Below are positions 48,616-60,315 of a stretch of DNA of 64,000 nt, in pieces; the stretch's first letter is position 1, and each line of letters starts with the position of its first letter. Made by a program: the position numbers and the translations under genes. The notes beneath the pieces were generated by a model, which was given only the letters and a program-made list of their open reading frames with translations, was not told where the DNA came from and searched no databases. Source of the DNA: Larsenimonas rhizosphaerae (GTDB taxonomy: Bacteria > Pseudomonadota > Gammaproteobacteria > Pseudomonadales > Halomonadaceae); assembly GCF_023700005.1 (NCBI RefSeq), contig NZ_JAMLJK010000005.1, positions 62,001 through 126,000 on the forward strand, written 5' to 3'.

Positions 48616-48654
48616 ATTGAGGACCATTCTAGTCCTCATTGGTTTTGATGTGAA
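48616..48654 (-). promoter_or_regulatory. suf operon promoter with overlapping IscR-like palindrome
   Basis: On the minus strand TTCACA (48654-48649) and TAGAAT (48631-48626) are spaced by exactly 17 bp, each 5/6 to sigma70 consensus. The palindrome TGAGGAC-N7-GTCCTCA (48618-48638) covers the -10. Its core GACTAGAATGGTC matches the IscR type-1 core GACTRWWWYAGTC at 11 of 13 places. A bound Rrf2 protein would block the promoter. Confidence 0.65.
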
Positions 48655-48770
48655 GGTTGAGTGCGTTATCAGCCTGATAGGGTCACGTTAATGGCGTTTC
48701 ATGGCTTTTAATGAAAATGACAACCATTACCAAACATTTGCAACCGACCCCTTCCCCTGGCCGAAACATA

Positions 48771-48799
48771 AAAAAAGCGCCCCCTGTCGGGAGCGCTTT
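48771..48799 (-). terminator. Terminator of purA
   Basis: A 10-bp stem (one C-A mismatch) with a TGTC loop followed on the minus strand by a T-run, 17 bp after the purA stop. Confidence 0.88.
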
Positions 48800-48815
48800 A
48801 GCCAATCACGATCAC

Positions 48816-50141
<1,326 letters not shown>

Positions 50142-50167
50142 TTAAAAAAAAAACGTGCGGCTGACGC

Positions 50168-51355
50168 CTATCCGTTATTGGCCATAGGACGGACCTGCCA
50201 CTGTCCGCCATCCACTACCAGCTCGCGATGACACCGGTGTCCGGTCCAGGCATCCTGACCCGGCAGCGCCTGTACAACGCGCTCCCCTTCTGCACGCAGA
50301 GCCTGAACGGCCTGCTGAAGGGTCGGGTCATCAAGCGATGGCGCCAGAATGCCATCCACGGGTGGCTCGGAATTTTCGAGCGAAGCCAGAAGCTTGAGAT
50401 CCATGGAGCATCCGGTCGCGGGCCGTGGCCGACCGAAGGCACCGCCGGTACCGTCATAGCGCCCCCCCTTGGCCAGTGCCTGGCCATATCCCTGCACATA
50501 GGCGGCAAACACCATGCTGGTGTGGTACTGGTACCCACGAAGCTCGGCAAGATCAAAGTAAAGCGCCACATTACCGTGACTGGCGACCAGCCGGGAATGA
50601 AGTTGCGCCAGGTAATCAAGCGCAGCCATCACCGGCGCCGGGGCACCGGTAAAGAGCTCGCGCGCCTGATCGATGACTTCCGCCCCACCATGCAGCCGCG
50701 GCAACGCCTTGAGCATGCCAGCAAGAGATGCGTCATCAACGCCTGCATCAACAAGGCCATCGATATCCTCAAGCGCCTTGCGCTCGATGGCTTCGAACAG
50801 CTGATGACGCAGGGAAGCGTCCAGGCCGGCAGCTTCCATCAGAGCGCGATAAATACCGATATGGCCAATGGCCAGATGTATATTGTTCGCCCCGGCGACA
50901 CTCAGGCTGGTCAGCACCAGTTGAATGATTTCGACATCGGCATCAATGCCTGCATGGCCGAAAAGCTCAAGTCCTACCTGCACCGGGCTGCGACCGCCCT
51001 GATGCTCATCAGCCTGAGCACGCAGCACATGGGCGCAGTAACAAAGCCGCACCGGGCCTTCGCGGCGCAGCGAATGGGCGTCCATCCGGGCGACCTGAGG
51101 GGTAACGTCAGCGCTGATCCCCATCATGCGACCGGTCATCTGATCGGTCAGCTTGAAGGTCTGCAGGTCCAGATCGGTACCGGTGCCCGTCAACAGGGAA
51201 TCAAGAAATTCTACCGGCGGGGGGACAACCATGTCGTAGCCCCAGCGGTAATAGGTATCAAGCAGCGTGCGACGGAGCGATTCCATGCGCAGTGCCTGAG
51301 GAGGCAGTACTTCATCCATGCCATCAGGAAGAAGCCAGCGGTCAGAGATGGTCAT
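50168..51355 (-). CDS. hisZ: ATP phosphoribosyltransferase regulatory subunit HisZ
   Basis: 395 aa. A catalytically dead HisRS-like protein that partners the short form of HisG in histidine synthesis. Seen: LLPDGMDEVLPPQA, GYDMVVPPPVEFLDSLL, motif-2-like VRLCYCAHVLRAQ and AKGGRYDG. The N-terminal longer frame is rejected. Its presence implies a short HisG elsewhere in the genome. It lies between hflC and purA, as in Pseudomonas. Confidence 0.94.
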   Translation of the reverse strand: MTISDRWLLPDGMDEVLPPQALRMESLRRTLLDTYYRWGYDMVVPPPVEFLDSLLTGTGTDLDLQTFKLTDQMTGRMMGISADVTPQVARMDAHSLRREGPVRLCYCAHVLRAQADEHQGGRSPVQVGLELFGHAGIDADVEIIQLVLTSLSVAGANNIHLAIGHIGIYRALMEAAGLDASLRHQLFEAIERKALEDIDGLVDAGVDDASLAGMLKALPRLHGGAEVIDQARELFTGAPAPVMAALDYLAQLHSRLVASHGNVALYFDLAELRGYQYHTSMVFAAYVQGYGQALAKGGRYDGTGGAFGRPRPATGCSMDLKLLASLENSEPPVDGILAPSLDDPTLQQAVQALRAEGERVVQALPGQDAWTGHRCHRELVVDGGQWQVRPMANNG

Positions 51356-51471
51356 ATACCGTGTCCTGCGTAAATCCAGTGCTGCAGCGAAGGTGGTGGC
51401 CGGTGGGCCAGTAGCCTGACCCAACGACATCTCCGGGATGTCATCGACGGGTTGTGCACCATCAGGCGCAC

Positions 51472-51498
51472 AAAAAAACCGGGCTGAAAGCCCGGTTT
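51472..51498 (-). terminator. Terminator at the end of the nnr-hflC operon
   Basis: AAACCGGGCT / AGCCCGGTTT 10-bp stem with a GAA loop; on the minus strand a seven-T tract follows. It separates hflC from hisZ-purA. Confidence 0.93.
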
Positions 51499-51552
51499 CG
51501 TCAAGAGTCTAACATGTTTTACGTCTGGATAAAGACCCCGATTGGTCCTTTA

Positions 51553-52506
51553 TCACGGCGCTGTCGACTCGCCTGTCGGTGACCTGAAGTACTTGAAAAA
51601 GTCACTTTTCGGATCAAGCACCATCATGTTTTTGCTGCTGCTGTCGAAGCTGTCACGATAGGCTTCAAGCGACCGATAGAAGCGGAAGAAATCCTCGTTC
51701 TGGCGGTAGGCACCGGCATAGATGGTGGATGCCTTCGCATCCCCCTGACCACGAATGGTCTCGGAGGTTTCGCGTGCATCGGCCAACAGGGCCTTGCTTT
51801 GCTGATCGGCCTTGGCCTTGATTTCCTCGGACTCCTGACGCCCTTCGGCACGATAGCGCTGCGCCTCACGCTGACGCTCACTGCGCATGCGCTCGTAAAC
51901 GGCCTGAGACACTTCATTGGGCAGATCGATACGCTTCACGCGAATGTCCAGAATAGCCACACCGAGCTCGCTACGCATGGCCGCATCAAGGTCATTGGTG
52001 GGCTTGTCCATCGTCTCTTCCTTCAGCGCCTTGCTATCCTGCTTTTCGGGCTCGGGCTTCTCCTTTTGCTGAGCAGCCGCCACGGACCGATCTGCCACGA
52101 TATCGCTGAGTTCAAGTCGACCAAACTCATTACGCAGACGCTCGTCAACGCGAGGAGCAATCAGGCGCTCTGCCATCTGCTCGTCACCACTGGTGGCTTC
52201 GTAGTAGCTTTGCGGATTGATGATCTTCCACTTGACGTAGGAGTCAACAATAACGGCCTTCTTGTCCTTGGTGAGATAGCGACTTGCCGACGCATCCAGT
52301 GACATGACACGACCATCAAAGGTCTTGACCGTATTCAGAAGCGGCCATTTGAAATGAAGGCCGGGCTGAATATCCTTTTCGACGATCTCGCCAAAGCGCA
52401 GCTTGATGGCTCGCTGAGTCTCATTGACGATGTACATGCTGCTGTTGCCGATCCAGGCCACAACGGCCAGCACCGCGATGATGGCCAGGGCGCGATTATT
52501 AAGCAT
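51553..52506 (-). CDS. hflC: Protease modulator HflC
   Basis: 317 aa (E. coli 334). SPFH-domain inner-membrane protein that with HflK cages FtsH. One N-terminal membrane segment (about 5-25), then FGEIVEKDIQPGLHFKWPL and DVRVKRIDLP-type IRVKRIDLPNEVSQ. A Lys/Glu-rich insert (AQQKEKPEPEKQDSKALKE, about residues 143-165) interrupts the SPFH region. It starts within the hflK stop (TAATG). Confidence 0.95.
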   Translation of the reverse strand: MLNNRALAIIAVLAVVAWIGNSSMYIVNETQRAIKLRFGEIVEKDIQPGLHFKWPLLNTVKTFDGRVMSLDASASRYLTKDKKAVIVDSYVKWKIINPQSYYEATSGDEQMAERLIAPRVDERLRNEFGRLELSDIVADRSVAAAQQKEKPEPEKQDSKALKEETMDKPTNDLDAAMRSELGVAILDIRVKRIDLPNEVSQAVYERMRSERQREAQRYRAEGRQESEEIKAKADQQSKALLADARETSETIRGQGDAKASTIYAGAYRQNEDFFRFYRSLEAYRDSFDSSSKNMMVLDPKSDFFKYFRSPTGESTAP

Positions 52507-53735
52507 TAGCGTCCCTCCCGGGTAGTGGAATACTGCTGACGAACAGGCTCAACGACCTTGCGGGAGATATCCCGGAGTTCATCAAGATTGACGCCCTTCG
52601 AGGAGGAGGCCTGGCTCGAGGATGCACTACCTGTTCCGCTTTCAAGGCCATCCAGCGGCAGAATCAGCGCGTTACCCTGCGTCAGATCCACCAGTGCCTT
52701 GCCGGTATGCGAGAAAATATCGCTCATGGTATCCAGATAGAGCCGGTCACGTGTGATATCCGGAGCCTGAACATAGGCGGAATTAAGACTCAGGAAGCGG
52801 TTGGCCTCACCCTGGGCACGGGATACGGCATTCTTGCTGTAAATGTCCGCTTCACGTTCGATCCGGTAAGCCTGACCACGTGCCTGTGGAAGAACCGAGT
52901 TGGCATAGCCGCGGGCATCGTTGATGGCACGCTCACGATCTTCACGAGCACGGATGACATCATCAAAGGCATCCTGTACCTGATCAGGTGCAGATGTACT
53001 TTCGACGTTGACCGCCTTGAGCTGAAGCCCCACGCCATAGGCGTTGAGGTAGGACTGAAGACGCGTGGTGACGTTGGACGCCAGCAGTTCACGACCGGAT
53101 GTCAGAATATCATTCATCACGGTCTGGCCAGCGACATAACGCAGCGCGGAGTCCGTGGCATTTTCAAGACTGAGTTCCGGTGCACGAACGTTCAGGATGT
53201 AGTCACGCGGGTTGGATACCACGTACTGAACCGACATCTTGACCTTAACGATGTTCTCGTCCTGGGTCAGCATCGAAGCCGTCTGGGACAGCGAGCGTAC
53301 CTTGGTCACGTTGACTTCACGCACTTCGTCCACGAAGGGCGCGTTCCAGTGAAGGCCAGGGCCCACGGTTTCGGTGTACTTGCCAAATCGCAGTACCACT
53401 CCGCGCTCGGACTGATCCACCAGGTAGAAGCCGGAGGCAAACCAGACACCAGCCAGCACGACCACGATCAGGGCCGGCAGCGCAAAGGCATTACGCTTGT
53501 GCCCGTTATCGTCAGGTGAACTGCCGTTGCCGCCATTACCGCCCTTGCCACCACGCTTGCCGAACAGGCCACCGAGCTTGTTCTGAATGTCCTTCAGCGC
53601 CTCATCAAGGTCCGGGGGGCCGCCTCCATTTCTGGAAGGCCGGTCCGGCTTTTTATCGTCATCACGGCGACCACCACCACTCCAGGGGTCATGTGAATTA
53701 TTGTTTCCACCACCACCCGGCTCGTTCCAGGCCAT
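52506..53735 (-). CDS. hflK: Protease modulator HflK
   Basis: 409 aa. Gly/Asn-rich cytoplasmic start (MAWNEPGGGGNNNSHDPW), one membrane span (about 80-100), then SPFH domain with RFGKYTETVGPGLHW and MLTQDENIVKVKMSVQY, then a coiled coil. It pairs with HflC to control FtsH. GGAGA precedes the ATG. Confidence 0.96.
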   Translation of the reverse strand: MAWNEPGGGGNNNSHDPWSGGGRRDDDKKPDRPSRNGGGPPDLDEALKDIQNKLGGLFGKRGGKGGNGGNGSSPDDNGHKRNAFALPALIVVVLAGVWFASGFYLVDQSERGVVLRFGKYTETVGPGLHWNAPFVDEVREVNVTKVRSLSQTASMLTQDENIVKVKMSVQYVVSNPRDYILNVRAPELSLENATDSALRYVAGQTVMNDILTSGRELLASNVTTRLQSYLNAYGVGLQLKAVNVESTSAPDQVQDAFDDVIRAREDRERAINDARGYANSVLPQARGQAYRIEREADIYSKNAVSRAQGEANRFLSLNSAYVQAPDITRDRLYLDTMSDIFSHTGKALVDLTQGNALILPLDGLESGTGSASSSQASSSKGVNLDELRDISRKVVEPVRQQYSTTREGR

Positions 53736-53779
53736 AGATCAGTCTCCACTCAACAAGTTGCAAAGGGCGCCAAAGGGTC

Positions 53780-55087
53780 TCAGTAAGCGTCTTCAAAATA
53801 CGATTCAGGCAGATAATCTTCCGGACGTTCATCACCTCGGGACAACAACTGAAGAAAGTCCCGTTCAGGCAGACGAATGGCCAGCCGAGTATTGCCCTGC
53901 TCGTCGAACGCTTCGTCACGAACGGCATTCAGTTCGTGCAATTGTGCACGTAACCAGCCCTTTTGGGGCGGCAACGTAAGTTCGAGATCAACCATGTCGA
54001 CAGCAAGACGTGCCGTCAGGGCTTCTCGCAGCAGATCGAGGCCCGTGCCTTCCTGTGCCGAAACCCATACTGCCGTCGGAGCATGGTAGTCATCCTGCTC
54101 GATACGTGGCGAGGAACCCAGCAGATCAATCTTGTTCATGACAAGAAGCTGCGGCACCTGATCAGCACCGATTTCCACCAGCACCTTGTTGACTTCAGCG
54201 ATATTGGACTCTCGCTCGGGGTCGGCAGCATCAATGACATGAATCAGAAGATCCGCCTGAGCAGCTTCCTCAAGTGTCGCCTTGAAGGCTTCAACCAGCT
54301 TGTGAGGCAGATGGCGGATAAACCCTACGGTATCGGCCATGACGATCGGGCCAACATCGTGAATTTCCACTCGTCGCAGGGTAGGGTCCAGGGTTGCAAA
54401 CAATTGATCAGCCGCGTAGACATCGGCCGAGGTCAGCGTATTGAACAGCGTGGACTTGCCGGCGTTGGTATATCCGACCAGTGATACGGTCGGAATTTCA
54501 CCGCGATCACGCGCTCGGCGATTCTGTTCACGCTGACGACGTACCTTGTCCAGCCGCTTGTGAATGGCCTTGATGCGGGCGCGCAGCAGACGTCGGTCGG
54601 TTTCAAGCTGGGTTTCACCCGGACCACGAAGACCGATCCCCCCCTTCTGACGCTCAAGGTGAGTCCAGCCCCTGACCAGCCGCGTCGACATGTATTCAAG
54701 CTGGGCCAGTTCGACCTGCAGCTTGCCCTCATGCGTTCGCGCCCGCTGGGCAAAAATATCGAGAATAAGCCCGGTACGGTCAAGTACACGGCATTTCAGC
54801 TCGCGTTCGAGATTACGTTCCTGGGAAGGAGACAGTGCATGGTTGAACAGCACCACTTCCGCTTCATGCGCAGCAATGATGGCACGAAGCTCATCAAGCT
54901 TGCCCTCACCCAGAAAGGTTCTGGGATCCGGATTTCTGCGGCTGCCTTCCAGCAGCGCGGCAGGAACCGCACCCGCAGAGCGGGCCAGTTCCATGAATTC
55001 TCCAGCGTCTTCACGCTGGTCCGCCGCCTGAAAATCAATATGCACCAGGACGGCGGTTTCACCTGAGCCGGGACGTTCAAAGAACAA
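53780..55087 (-). CDS. hflX: Ribosome-splitting GTPase HflX
   Basis: 435 aa. Starts at TTG (FFERPGSGETAVLVHI aligns with the E. coli start), with AGAGG upstream. N-domain LSPSQERNLERELKCRVLDRT and GGIGLRGPGETQLETDRR, G1 GYTNAGKST, G3 DTVGFI, G4 NKID. It splits stalled or heat-damaged ribosomes. 15 bp after hfq. Confidence 0.96.
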   Translation of the reverse strand: MFFERPGSGETAVLVHIDFQAADQREDAGEFMELARSAGAVPAALLEGSRRNPDPRTFLGEGKLDELRAIIAAHEAEVVLFNHALSPSQERNLERELKCRVLDRTGLILDIFAQRARTHEGKLQVELAQLEYMSTRLVRGWTHLERQKGGIGLRGPGETQLETDRRLLRARIKAIHKRLDKVRRQREQNRRARDRGEIPTVSLVGYTNAGKSTLFNTLTSADVYAADQLFATLDPTLRRVEIHDVGPIVMADTVGFIRHLPHKLVEAFKATLEEAAQADLLIHVIDAADPERESNIAEVNKVLVEIGADQVPQLLVMNKIDLLGSSPRIEQDDYHAPTAVWVSAQEGTGLDLLREALTARLAVDMVDLELTLPPQKGWLRAQLHELNAVRDEAFDEQGNTRLAIRLPERDFLQLLSRGDERPEDYLPESYFEDAY

Positions 55088-55102
55088 ATAGCGCCTCTCT
55101 CA

Positions 55103-55351
55103 TCAACTTTCCTGACCGGGTTGCGCAGGATCCTGCGCCGGCAGGCGAACATTACGGGACGGAACAACCGTGGAAATAGCGTGCTTGTATACCATCTGGC
55201 TTACGGTATTGCGCAAAAGGATCACGAACTGATCGAAGGATTCGATCTGACCCTGCAGCTTGATACCGTTGACCAGAAAGATCGAAACCGGAATACGCTC
55301 TTTGCGCAGGATGTTCAGGTAAGGGTCTTGAAGGGATTGTCCTTTGGACAT
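55103..55351 (-). CDS. hfq: RNA chaperone Hfq
   Basis: 82 aa. Sm fold: Sm1 [31 protein letters not shown], Sm2 [11 protein letters not shown], with a short Pro/Gln-rich tail like Pseudomonas rather than the long E. coli tail. The hexamer pairs small RNAs with mRNAs. Confidence 0.98.
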   Translation of the reverse strand: MSKGQSLQDPYLNILRKERIPVSIFLVNGIKLQGQIESFDQFVILLRNTVSQMVYKHAISTVVPSRNVRLPAQDPAQPGQES

Positions 55352-55467
55352 GTTGCTCTCCCGAATCTAATAAGAGTTATGTGTTGGTATTCGTTGTCGT
55401 TAAATGCGCGCAAGGCAATCCACGTCCAGAGCAGCACGACACCATGAACGTGACCGCTCATGTTACG

Positions 55468-56412
55468 CTAAGTGCAGTCACCACGCACGATTTTCAAGGT
55501 GACTTCAAGTGCATCTTCAGTCAGGGGATCAACCCAGCGGGCATCATCCCAGCGTCTGAGCCAGGTCAGCTGCCGCTTGGCAAGCTGTCGGGTAGCAATA
55601 ATCCCTCGCTCACGAAGGGCATCAAGATCATGATCCCCACGCAAATACTCAAGCACCTGACGATACCCAACGCTTTTCATGGCAGGCAGTTCAGCAGACA
55701 GGGCCATCTTGTGGCAAAGGGCCCGAACCTCCTCCACCAGGCCCTGTTCCAGCATGAGATCAAACCGGATGGCTATCCGCTTGTGCAGTATCCTGCGATC
55801 TGACGGACACAGGACAATGGGCCGGGGAATAAAGGGAAGCGACTGGCTCTGCTGCGCCTCCCAGTGCGCCGTCAGCGTGCGCCCGCTGATGCGATAGACT
55901 TCCAGCGCACGCATCAGTCGCTGCGGATCATTGGGATGAATGCGGGCCGCAGATACCGGGTCTACCGAGGCCAGCTCTGCATGCAGGGCCGCAAGCCCCT
56001 TCTGCTCTGCCTGTCGAACCAGTACCTTTCGCACATCGGCATTCGCCGAGGGCATGCTGGCCGCACCATCCACCAGCACCTTGAAATACAGCATGGTGCC
56101 GCCCACCAGTACCGGCATCCGTCCTGCGGCATGAATATCCTGAATATGCGCCAGCGCATCCTGCCGGAACTCGGCTGCACTGTATGGTTCATCAGGCTCT
56201 CGAATGTCGATCAGCCGGTGTGGCGCCCGGGCAAGCTCTTCCGGGGACGGCTTGGCCGAACCGATATCCATGCCACGATAGACCATGGCAGAATCGACAC
56301 TGATGAGTTCCGCCCCCAGCCGTTCATGAAGCGCCATGGCCAGGTCGGTTTTTCCTGACGCGGTCGGCCCCATGATAAAAGGAACCACCGGCAGTGATGA
56401 AGATGCCGTCAT
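55468..56412 (-). CDS. miaA: tRNA dimethylallyltransferase MiaA
   Basis: 314 aa. It prenylates A37 of tRNAs. P-loop MGPTASGKTDLAMAL, SVDSAMVYRGMDIGSAKP, GGTMLYFKVLVDG and the C-terminal MKSVGYRQVLEYL are diagnostic. 5 bp after mutL. Confidence 0.97.
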   Translation of the reverse strand: MTASSSLPVVPFIMGPTASGKTDLAMALHERLGAELISVDSAMVYRGMDIGSAKPSPEELARAPHRLIDIREPDEPYSAAEFRQDALAHIQDIHAAGRMPVLVGGTMLYFKVLVDGAASMPSANADVRKVLVRQAEQKGLAALHAELASVDPVSAARIHPNDPQRLMRALEVYRISGRTLTAHWEAQQSQSLPFIPRPIVLCPSDRRILHKRIAIRFDLMLEQGLVEEVRALCHKMALSAELPAMKSVGYRQVLEYLRGDHDLDALRERGIIATRQLAKRQLTWLRRWDDARWVDPLTEDALEVTLKIVRGDCT

Positions 56413-56417
56413 GCCGC

Positions 56418-58343
56418 TTATTGTCCCCTCAAAAACAGTTTATCGAGCTGGGTCATCGAAAGCTCCGTCCAGGTGGGACGGCCATGATTGCACTGACCGC
56501 TGCGCTCGGTGTGTTCCATATCCCGTAGCAGGGCGTTCATTTCCGGCAGGGTCAGACGCCGATTGGCCCGAATACTGCCGTGGCAGGCCATGGTGGACAG
56601 AATTTCGTTCAAATGTGCTTCGATACGGTCAGAGCGGCCAAAGCGCTCAAGCTCGACCAGCATGTCACGCACCAGGGACTCTACATCTGCCTTGCCCAGC
56701 AAAGCCGGCACCTGACGTACAAGCAGTGTTTCGGGGCCGCCCGGCTCCAGTACAACGCCGAGCCGCTCGAAGGCCTCAGCCTCCTGTTCAGCCACTTCAA
56801 GCTGCGGTGCAGCGGCCGCCATGGACACGGGAACGAGCAGCGGCTGCGCCTGGAGCTGACCGGACAGCCACTGCTGTTTCATTCGTTCGTAGGTAATACG
56901 CTCATGAGCAGCATGCATGTCCACCACGACCATTCCACGCTCGGTCTGGGACAGAATGTAGACGCCATGAAGCTGGGCCACCGCATACCCCAATGGCGGA
57001 GTCTCGGTACCAGTGTCCTCAGGCATGGAAGGGGAAGATGCCGTCCGTGATGAAGAGGAATCCTCAGGTGCCGGTACCCCGCCCCCTGGCGTCAACAGGC
57101 TGGCTTCATGCTCGGGGTGCAGGGCTCGATAACCGGCCATGAACTCCCGCACCCGATGCTCCCCCGCCGGCTGCGACGATGCAGAAGCGGACCAGTCACG
57201 GCTGCCACTCTGCTCAGGGCGCAGTAACATGGCCTGCTGCTGCCAGTCCGGGGCGGTGTCAACGTCAGAGGTTCGAGCGTCTGCTTCCTGATCCTGACTG
57301 TCGCGCTCGGCCGGCCTTACATCCGCCAGCGCCTTGTGTAGGCTTGAAAACAGAAAGTCATGTACCAGTCGGCCATCCCGAAAACGCACTTCATGCTTGG
57401 TCGGGTGGACATTGACGTCCACTACCGCCGGGTCCAGTTCAAGATACAGGACAAAAACCGGATGGCGGCCATGAAACAGCACGTCACGGTAGGCCTGGCG
57501 GACCGCGTGTGCGACCAGCCGATCGCGAATGACCCGACCATTGACGAAGAAATACTGCTGATCGGCCTGAGCACGGGTATGAGTGGGAAGCCCCACCCAG
57601 CCCGACAGGCGAAGCCCGGTAGCTTCAATATCGATATGCAGGGCATTTTTCAGAAACTCCCGACCCAACAGGGCCGCAATGCGCTGCTCGCCCGCCAGCT
57701 CACTGTCGCACGGCCCCAGTTGATGCACCGGCTTCTGGTTGTGTCGCAGTGACCAGCCAATATCAAACCGTGACAGAGCGAGGCGACGAAAGACCTCCTC
57801 AACATGATTGAGCTCGGTCTTTTCAGTACGAAGAAACTTGCGGCGAGCTGGCGTATTGAAGAAAAGGTCACGCACCGTCACGCTCGTGCCCCGCGGATGA
57901 GGCGCCGGCGTGACGCTTGACTGCATGTCACGCCCTTCAGCCGTCACCCGCCAGGCCTGGCTGGTATCATCGTAAGTATTGGAAAAAAGCTCCAGCCGGG
58001 ATACCGAACTGATTGCGGCCAGGGCCTCGCCTCGAAAGCCGAGGCTTTGTACCCCTTCCAGATCGCTCAGGCTTTCAATCTTGCTGGTGGCATGACGCGA
58101 CAGGGCCAGTGGCAAATCATCGTGACCGATGCCGCGGCCGTTATCACGCACACGAATCAACCGGGCGCCTCCGGCCTCCAGTTCGATATCGATCCGGCGC
58201 GCACCGGCATCGATGGCATTTTCCACCAGCTCCTTGATGACGGACGAGGGGCGCTCGACCACCTCACCGGCAGCAATCTGGTTGGCCAGCCGGGGTGGCA
58301 GCACCTGAATACGGCGCTGCTGATCTACACTCACGGTACTCAT
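56418..58343 (-). CDS. mutL: DNA mismatch repair protein MutL, endonuclease type
   Basis: 641 aa (E. coli 615). GHKL ATPase: [49 protein letters not shown] Ser/Pro/Gln-rich linker spans about 335-450. The C-domain carries [12 protein letters not shown] (475-486), which fits DQHA(X)2E(X)4E with Met for Gln, plus ACHGSIRA and CNHGRP, the metal sites of nicking MutLs. E. coli MutL lacks these. 8 bp after amiB. Confidence 0.96.
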   Translation of the reverse strand: MSTVSVDQQRRIQVLPPRLANQIAAGEVVERPSSVIKELVENAIDAGARRIDIELEAGGARLIRVRDNGRGIGHDDLPLALSRHATSKIESLSDLEGVQSLGFRGEALAAISSVSRLELFSNTYDDTSQAWRVTAEGRDMQSSVTPAPHPRGTSVTVRDLFFNTPARRKFLRTEKTELNHVEEVFRRLALSRFDIGWSLRHNQKPVHQLGPCDSELAGEQRIAALLGREFLKNALHIDIEATGLRLSGWVGLPTHTRAQADQQYFFVNGRVIRDRLVAHAVRQAYRDVLFHGRHPVFVLYLELDPAVVDVNVHPTKHEVRFRDGRLVHDFLFSSLHKALADVRPAERDSQDQEADARTSDVDTAPDWQQQAMLLRPEQSGSRDWSASASSQPAGEHRVREFMAGYRALHPEHEASLLTPGGGVPAPEDSSSSRTASSPSMPEDTGTETPPLGYAVAQLHGVYILSQTERGMVVVDMHAAHERITYERMKQQWLSGQLQAQPLLVPVSMAAAAPQLEVAEQEAEAFERLGVVLEPGGPETLLVRQVPALLGKADVESLVRDMLVELERFGRSDRIEAHLNEILSTMACHGSIRANRRLTLPEMNALLRDMEHTERSGQCNHGRPTWTELSMTQLDKLFLRGQ

Positions 58344-58350
58344 GATGACC

Positions 58351-59808
58351 TCAGGGAATATTCAGTACCTGTCCGACCCGCAATACGCTGGACGACAGCT
58401 GGTTGGCCTGGCGCAGGGCAACCAGAGAGACATTGTAACGCGAGGCTATCGAGGACAGGGTGTCACCGGAGCGGACACGGTATTCATCACGTGCCCCGCC
58501 ACGGCTCTGGTCACGCTGCCAGGCTATCAGGCTATCAGGGGGCGGCTGGCGCTCGAAATGGGCTTTGATGCCGCTGTAGACGGCATTCATCAACTGCGTC
58601 TGATGAGACGGACTTTGCAGCAGCCGCTCTTCGGTCTGGTTGGTAATGAATCCGGTTTCAATCAGCAGTGACGGAATGTCCGGAGACTTCAACACCACAA
58701 AGCCTGCCTGCTCGACACGGCCGTGCCTGATCTTGTTGACGCGTTTGATCTGGCGCAGCACATCGCTGCCCGCCCCCAGCGAATCATTGATGGTGGCCGT
58801 CATGCTCAGGTCCAGCAATACTCCCCGAAGCATTCGGTCCTTGTCACCCAGGCTAAGATCACCGCCCACACCACCAATCAGATCGGAGTCGTTTTCGCTT
58901 TTGGCCAGCCAGCGAGCCGATTCCGAGGTCGCGCCGTGCTGGGACAGCGCAAATACGGAGCTGCCGCGAGGCGAACTGGAACGCGCGGCGTCCGCATGAA
59001 TAGAGACAAAGAAGTCGGCATGGTGATTACGCGCAATATCCGTCCGGCCACGCAGGGGGATGAACACATCACTGTTGCGTGTCAGGTAGGCCTTGAAACC
59101 AGGCGTCGCATTGAAGCGGGCGGCCAGGCGGCGGGCCATCTGCAGAACCACATTCTTTTCATATACGCGGTGCGGGCCAACCGCGCCCGGATCCTTGCCA
59201 CCATGCCCCGGGTCCACCACCACGACAATGTCACGACGTGGGTGTGACGTCGCAGGCTGGCGTGCCGGAACAGCAGCCTGCTCGGCGGCGTCTTCCTGAG
59301 CATCCTCCTGCACCTTGCGCCGGGCCAGCGCTTCCGTGGCTGCGTTTTCACGCTGGCGGATAATCGCCTCAATGGGGTCGCCACCGGTAGACGGCGCGGC
59401 GCCGCTGCCCGAGCCACGCAAATCAATCACCAGATCCCGCCCGCCCGAGCCGGCGCGCCATTGCTGCGTGAAGGATACCGGCGCCGTCAGATCCAGCACG
59501 ATTCGCAGATTGCGCCCCTGGCGAACACCGGAGCGCACCGACTTCACCAGCGCACTGTCAGCATTACCGGTCGTCAGCGGACCGGACCGTTGCGTTTCAT
59601 CCAGATCCACTACCAACCGGGCCGGATTATCAAGGGTAAACACCTTGCTGGTCGTTTCACTGTCCAGTGAAAACACCAGGCGCGTTGCACCTTCCGACGA
59701 TGAAACATCAAGCCCTTCAAGCGAGGCGCCACGCGCCGAAAAGGACACGGCTACGCCCGCCATCACGATAAACAGCAGGATGTAATGTACCAGGACACGC
59801 AAGGGCAT
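58351..59808 (-). CDS. amiB: N-acetylmuramoyl-L-alanine amidase AmiB-type with LysM
   Basis: 485 aa. Signal peptide (to about 27), AMIN domain (30-135), linker, Amidase_3 zinc domain ([38 protein letters not shown]) and one C-terminal LysM ([19 protein letters not shown]). It splits septal peptidoglycan and is activated by EnvC/NlpD-like factors. AAGGAAGG precedes the ATG. Confidence 0.96.
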   Translation of the reverse strand: MPLRVLVHYILLFIVMAGVAVSFSARGASLEGLDVSSSEGATRLVFSLDSETTSKVFTLDNPARLVVDLDETQRSGPLTTGNADSALVKSVRSGVRQGRNLRIVLDLTAPVSFTQQWRAGSGGRDLVIDLRGSGSGAAPSTGGDPIEAIIRQRENAATEALARRKVQEDAQEDAAEQAAVPARQPATSHPRRDIVVVVDPGHGGKDPGAVGPHRVYEKNVVLQMARRLAARFNATPGFKAYLTRNSDVFIPLRGRTDIARNHHADFFVSIHADAARSSSPRGSSVFALSQHGATSESARWLAKSENDSDLIGGVGGDLSLGDKDRMLRGVLLDLSMTATINDSLGAGSDVLRQIKRVNKIRHGRVEQAGFVVLKSPDIPSLLIETGFITNQTEERLLQSPSHQTQLMNAVYSGIKAHFERQPPPDSLIAWQRDQSRGGARDEYRVRSGDTLSSIASRYNVSLVALRQANQLSSSVLRVGQVLNIP

Positions 59809-59846
59809 AAACCTTCCTTAAATCACATGACGCAGAAACACGGTAG

Positions 59847-60308
59847 TCATGTTCCTGCCGACAGGGCCTTGATCACCATTGCCCCGTACGTTGTACGCGC
59901 ATCAATTACAACATGCCGCCCTTCCGGCAACACCTCCAGCTGCAGCAGAAGATCAGGCTCGGAAAGCCAGCCTTCGCCGCGTACCGGCCATTCCACCACC
60001 ACAATGGCATCGTCGCGGCCCAGTACATCACGCGCACCCACAAACTCGAGTTCTTCCGGATCCCCCAGGCGGTACAGGTCAAAATGATAGAGCTGCACCG
60101 TGGCCAGTTCGTAGGGTTCCATCAAGGTATAGGTCGGGCTTTTGACGGCGCCTTCGTAACCATAAGCGCGAAGCAGCCCCCGGGTCAGCGTGGTCTTGCC
60201 TGCCCCCAGTTCGCCGTCAAGAAACAGCGTGCCACGTCCCTTCAATGCTTCGCCCAGCTGTTTGCCAAAGGCAACCTGGGCGGCTTCGTCCTGCAAGGTG
60301 ATTTTCAT
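59847..60308 (-). CDS. tsaE: tRNA threonylcarbamoyladenosine synthesis ATPase TsaE
   Basis: 153 aa, equal to E. coli. P-loop DGELGAGKTTLTRGLL, SPTYTLMEPYE, YHFDLYRLGDPEELE, and VEWPVRGEGWL. It acts with TsaB and TsaD to make t6A37. The longer frame is rejected; the start gives the family N-terminus. 7 bp after nnr. Confidence 0.96.
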   Translation of the reverse strand: MKITLQDEAAQVAFGKQLGEALKGRGTLFLDGELGAGKTTLTRGLLRAYGYEGAVKSPTYTLMEPYELATVQLYHFDLYRLGDPEELEFVGARDVLGRDDAIVVVEWPVRGEGWLSEPDLLLQLEVLPEGRHVVIDARTTYGAMVIKALSAGT

Positions 60309-60315
60309 GATGTCA

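Noticed and set aside
50228-51373. 381-codon plus-strand frame opposite hisZ
   Set aside because: Shadow of hisZ; no motif or suitable context.
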